A stretch of DNA of 64,000 bases. Origin: Demequina litoralis. Its GTDB lineage: Bacteria; Actinomycetota; Actinomycetes; Actinomycetales; Demequinaceae. The notes under the pieces are model-generated. The model did not search any database. It was not told the origin of the DNA and saw only the letters and a program-made list of their open reading frames with translations. Positions 61,081 through 64,000 of this stretch are shown piece by piece (position 1 is the stretch's first letter; each line of letters opens with the position of its first letter). The stretch spans positions 62,001-126,000 of the forward strand of contig NZ_JAUHPW010000010.1 in assembly GCF_030418455.1 (NCBI RefSeq). Reading direction: 5' to 3'. A program made the position numbers and the translations under genes.

Positions 61081-62616
61081 ATGCCTGCGGACAACGAGGT
61101 CCCCCCGATCGTCGAGATGCGCGGAATCACCATCCGCTTCCCCGGCGTGCTCGCCCTCGACGACGTCGACTTCACCCTGCGACCCGGCGAGGTCCACTCC
61201 CTCATGGGGGAGAACGGTGCCGGCAAGTCCACCCTCATCAAGGCGCTCACCGGCGTCTACGCGATCGACTCCGGCACCATCAGGGTGGCCGGGGAGCAGC
61301 GCACCTTCCACAGCGCGTCCGACGCCCAGGAGGCGGGCATCTCGACGGTGTACCAGGAGGTCAACCTCTGCGGGAACCTCACCGTCGCGGAGAACGTGAT
61401 GCTGGGCCACGAGCCGCGCAAGGGCGGCGGCATCGACTGGCGCGCCACGCAGCGCGAGGCCGCGCGGCACATGGAGAGCCTCGGGCTGGCCATCGACCCG
61501 CGCTCGATGCTCGCGAGCCACTCCATCGCGATCCAGCAGCTGGTCGCGATCATCCGCGCGATGGTGCTCGAGGCCAAGGTGCTGATCCTCGACGAGCCGA
61601 CGTCCAGCCTGGACCGCGGCGAGGTCGAGCAGCTCTTCGACGTCATCCGCGACCTGCGCTCCCAGGGCGTCGCGATCCTCTTCGTCTCGCACTTCCTCGA
61701 CCAGGTCTACGAGATCTCCGACCGCATCACGGTGCTGCGCAACGGCGCGCTCGTGGGCGAGCACCCGGTCGAGGAGCTGCCGCGCGACGCGCTGGTGACC
61801 AAGATGATCGGCCGCGAGCTCGAGGACCTTGCCACGCTGGAGAAGTCCTCGCACCGCGCGATCGACCGCACCGGCGCCCCGGTGGTGAGGGCCGAGGGGC
61901 TCGGCAGGCGCGGCGTGCTCGAGCCCGCGGACCTCGACGTCTACGAGGGCGAGGTCGTCGGCATCGCCGGGCTCCTCGGCTCCGGGCGCACCGAGCTGGT
62001 GCGCCTGCTGTACGGCGCGGACCGCCCCGACGCGGGTCGGCTCGAGGTCCGGGGCGCGCCCGCGAAGGTGCACTCGCCCCGGCACGCGATCGACCACCGC
62101 ATCGCGTTCTCGTCGGAGAACCGCCGCGAGGAGGGCGTGGTCGCGGACCTCACCGTCGCGGAGAACATCGTGCTCGGCATGCAGGCCCGGCAGGGCTGGA
62201 TGCGGAAGGTGCCCAGGAAGGATCAGGACGCGGTGGTCGCCGAGTACATCGAGGCGCTCGGCGTGCGTCCCGCGAACCCGCATGCGCTCGTGGGCAACCT
62301 CTCGGGCGGCAACCAGCAGAAGGTGCTGCTCGCGCGCTGGCTCGCGACGGCCCCCGAGCTGCTCATCCTCGACGAGCCCACGCGCGGCATCGACGTCGGC
62401 GCCAAGGCCGACATCCAGAAGAAGGTCTCCGAGCTGTCGTCTCAGGGACTCTCCGTCATCTTCATCTCCTCCGAGCTGGAGGAGGTGCTTCGATTGGCCC
62501 AGCGGGTCGCGGTGATGCGCGACCGCAGGAAGATCGGGGAGCTCGACTCGACCCAGGTCGATCTCGACGGGCTCATCGACTACATCGCCAACGCCGGCGA
62601 AGGGAGCGCGGCATGA
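61081..62616 (+). CDS. Sugar ABC importer ATPase, two-domain (YtfR/RbsA-like)
   Basis: The 511-residue protein contains two ABC domains. The first has Walker A GENGAGKST and Walker B VLILDEPTSSLD; its signature region reads ASHSIAIQQLVAIIRAM. The second has a degenerate Walker A GLLGSGRTE, signature LSGGNQQKVLLARWL and LLILDEPTRGIDVGAK. This is the usual monosaccharide importer layout. The stop overlaps the first permease start. Confidence 0.92.
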   Translation: MPADNEVPPIVEMRGITIRFPGVLALDDVDFTLRPGEVHSLMGENGAGKSTLIKALTGVYAIDSGTIRVAGEQRTFHSASDAQEAGISTVYQEVNLCGNLTVAENVMLGHEPRKGGGIDWRATQREAARHMESLGLAIDPRSMLASHSIAIQQLVAIIRAMVLEAKVLILDEPTSSLDRGEVEQLFDVIRDLRSQGVAILFVSHFLDQVYEISDRITVLRNGALVGEHPVEELPRDALVTKMIGRELEDLATLEKSSHRAIDRTGAPVVRAEGLGRRGVLEPADLDVYEGEVVGIAGLLGSGRTELVRLLYGADRPDAGRLEVRGAPAKVHSPRHAIDHRIAFSSENRREEGVVADLTVAENIVLGMQARQGWMRKVPRKDQDAVVAEYIEALGVRPANPHALVGNLSGGNQQKVLLARWLATAPELLILDEPTRGIDVGAKADIQKKVSELSSQGLSVIFISSELEEVLRLAQRVAVMRDRRKIGELDSTQVDLDGLIDYIANAGEGSAA

Positions 62617-63677
62617 GGTCCATCTGGAGGCACCGGCTGTTCTGGCCGGTCGTGGCGCTGCTGACGCTCATCGCGGTCAACTCGATCGCCCGCCCCAACT
62701 TCATCAAGCTCAGGGTCCGCGACGGCGAGCTCTTCGGGGCGATCATCACGATCCTGCGCGACAGCGCCCCGCTCATGCTCGTCGCGCTCGGCATGACGAT
62801 CGTGATCGCGACACGCGGCATCGACCTCTCCGTCGGCGCGATCATGGCGGTGTCGGGTGCGGTGGCGCTCACCATCATCGACGGCTCCGACGACCCGGGG
62901 AACCTCGCGACGGTGCTCATCGCGGTGGTCGTGGCGATCCTCGTGTCGATGGTGCTCGGCGTATGGAACGGCTTCCTGGTCGCGGTGCTCGGGATACAAC
63001 CCATCATCGCGACGCTCGTGCTCATGCTCGCCGGCCGCGGCGTCGCGCTCCTCATCACCGGCGGCTTCATCACCACGGTCAACTCCGAGCCGTTCTCGTA
63101 CATCGCGACCGGCTACCTCTTCGTGCTGCCGTTCGCGTTCTTCATCTCGGTCGCCGCGATCACGGTGATCGGGCTCGTCGAGCGGCGCACCGCGCTGGGC
63201 GTGCTCACCGAGGCGGTGGGCATCAACCCCGAGGCGAGCCGCCTCGCGGGAGTGCGCTCGCGCGGCATCATCTGGGGCGCGTACATCGTCAGCGGGACGC
63301 TTGCGGGCCTCGCGGGCATCCTCTACGCCTCGAACATCCGCGCCGCGGACGCGAACGCGGCCGGCGTCTTCATCGAGCTCTACGCGATCCTCGCGGTGGT
63401 GCTGGGCGGCACGTCGCTCAACGGCGGCAAGTTCTCCATCGCGGGGACCGTCATCGGCGTGCTCATCATCCAGACCCTCGACTCGACCATCCTCTTCCTG
63501 GGCGTCCCGTCCGCGCAGAGCCCGGTGTTCTTCGCGGTCGTCGTGGTCGTCGTGGTGGTGGTGCAGTCGCCGCGCATCAGGAACGCGCTGAGCAGGATGT
63601 CACGCTCACGTAAGCCCCAGGCGGCCGTGGTCGAGGACGTGGTCGAGGACAAGCAGAAGGCCGAGGTGGCGCGATGA
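62613..63677 (+). CDS. Sugar ABC importer permease (YtfT-like)
   Basis: The 354-residue permease of the RbsC/XylH family has about nine membrane segments, with the conserved ALGMTIVIATRGIDLSVGAIMAVS split by GAI, GIQPIIATLVLMLAGRGVAL and the EAA-like NPEASRLAGVRSRGIIWGAY. A run of eight or more valines (about 310-322) forms the last helix. It overlaps genes on both sides (ATGA), so the operon is tightly coupled. Confidence 0.9.
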   Translation: MRSIWRHRLFWPVVALLTLIAVNSIARPNFIKLRVRDGELFGAIITILRDSAPLMLVALGMTIVIATRGIDLSVGAIMAVSGAVALTIIDGSDDPGNLATVLIAVVVAILVSMVLGVWNGFLVAVLGIQPIIATLVLMLAGRGVALLITGGFITTVNSEPFSYIATGYLFVLPFAFFISVAAITVIGLVERRTALGVLTEAVGINPEASRLAGVRSRGIIWGAYIVSGTLAGLAGILYASNIRAADANAAGVFIELYAILAVVLGGTSLNGGKFSIAGTVIGVLIIQTLDSTILFLGVPSAQSPVFFAVVVVVVVVVQSPRIRNALSRMSRSRKPQAAVVEDVVEDKQKAEVAR

Positions 63678-64000
63678 CCGCGATGGCGACCGGGACCGGG
63701 ACGCGGGCAGCCGGCCCGTCGTTCCTGCAGACGTTCGTGAGCCGGCACGGCAGCATGATGCCCACGTTCGCCGCGGTGGCGATCCTGCTGGTGCTGTTCG
63801 TCGGCGCCGAGATCTTCCTGCGCGGCGACTTCATCACCCCGCGCAACATCTCCGCGCTGCTGCTCGACAACGCGTACCTGCTGGTGCTGGCGGTCGGCAT
63901 GACGTTCGTGATCCTCACGGGCGGCATCGACCTCTCCGTCGGGTCCGTGATGGCGTTCTCGGGCATCCTCGGGGCGAGGCTGCTCGCGGAGGGCACGCCG
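63674..64000 (+). CDS. Sugar ABC importer second permease (YjfF-like), cut by the window end
   Basis: 109 codons are visible from ATG 63674, overlapping the previous stop. AVGMTFVILTGGIDLSVGSV is the RbsC/YjfF family motif. Two different permeases with one binding protein and one double ATPase reproduce the ytfQRT-yjfF arrangement of the galactofuranose importer. The 3' part lies outside the window. Confidence 0.88.
   Translation, partial: MTAMATGTGTRAAGPSFLQTFVSRHGSMMPTFAAVAILLVLFVGAEIFLRGDFITPRNISALLLDNAYLLVLAVGMTFVILTGGIDLSVGSVMAFSGILGARLLAEGTP

Noticed and set aside
63520-63570. GTC/GTG repeat tract as a phase-variable microsatellite
   Set aside because: The repeat units are irregular valine codons within a membrane helix of the permease. 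Homologues have hydrophobic residues there.

Overview
The window is very GC-rich, gene-dense DNA from an actinobacterium. The order Micrococcales is likely, and Demequinaceae or Cellulomonadaceae would fit, but that is inference. The evidence is the ftsE-ftsX-M23 peptidase-smpB order, the clpS-DUF2017-murI-MBL-rph-rdgB cluster, DUF3039, a LuxR/TrmB regulator beside an S8 protease, a tmRNA tag reading ADSKRTDFALAA, and many apparently leaderless genes with a TANNNT -10 box 6-8 nt before the start codon. I see no phage, insertion sequence, CRISPR array or rRNA.

Layout. 1-9.5 kb is a GABA/beta-alanine catabolic block: two PucR-type regulators, methylmalonate-semialdehyde dehydrogenase, two class III aminotransferases and two succinate-semialdehyde dehydrogenases. 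9.5-14.2 kb holds a rhodanese lipoprotein, a TDT-family channel and adhE; each has a CsoR/CstR-like palindrome (ATACCCC-NN-GGGGTAT) upstream, and a fourth lies before a thioredoxin gene at 46.2 kb. 14.4-26.3 kb is housekeeping: prfB, ftsEX with a LytM peptidase, smpB, a DUF2207 protein, an MMPL exporter with a TetR regulator, uridine phosphorylase and ssrA. 27-34 kb has a secreted 5'-nucleotidase and a large dockerin-bearing subtilase with its divergent regulator. 34-40.6 kb carries a CaCA antiporter, an FNT channel, a fatty-acid desaturase, a two-domain VOC dioxygenase and an ABC exporter. 40.7-46.6 kb is the clpS-to-mug cluster, a NUDIX protein and thioredoxin. 46.7-52.6 kb has LysE, tRNA-Leu, a BCP peroxiredoxin, tRNA-Lys, an SDR/DUF6421/Lrp group and an orphan rfbG-like dehydratase. 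52.6-56 kb is an OpuC-type osmolyte ABC system whose binding protein looks circularly permuted. 56-59.7 kb has DUF4126, tRNA-His, orn and a GntR-ABC operon. 59.9 kb to the end is a sugar ABC importer cut by the window edge.

Most unusual features. (1) A dispersed 10-mer, GGACGATGCG/CGCATCGTCC: about 42 exact copies by eye (about 50 of the 9-mer core), in both orientations, enriched between genes and twice arranged as an inverted pair forming a terminator. This resembles DNA uptake sequences of other phyla. (2) The four-site sulfur/copper-type palindrome regulon. (3) The permuted binding protein. (4) A 36-nt intergenic element in three copies, with TGAC repeated every 9 bp. (5) Several clear paired operators next to regulators.
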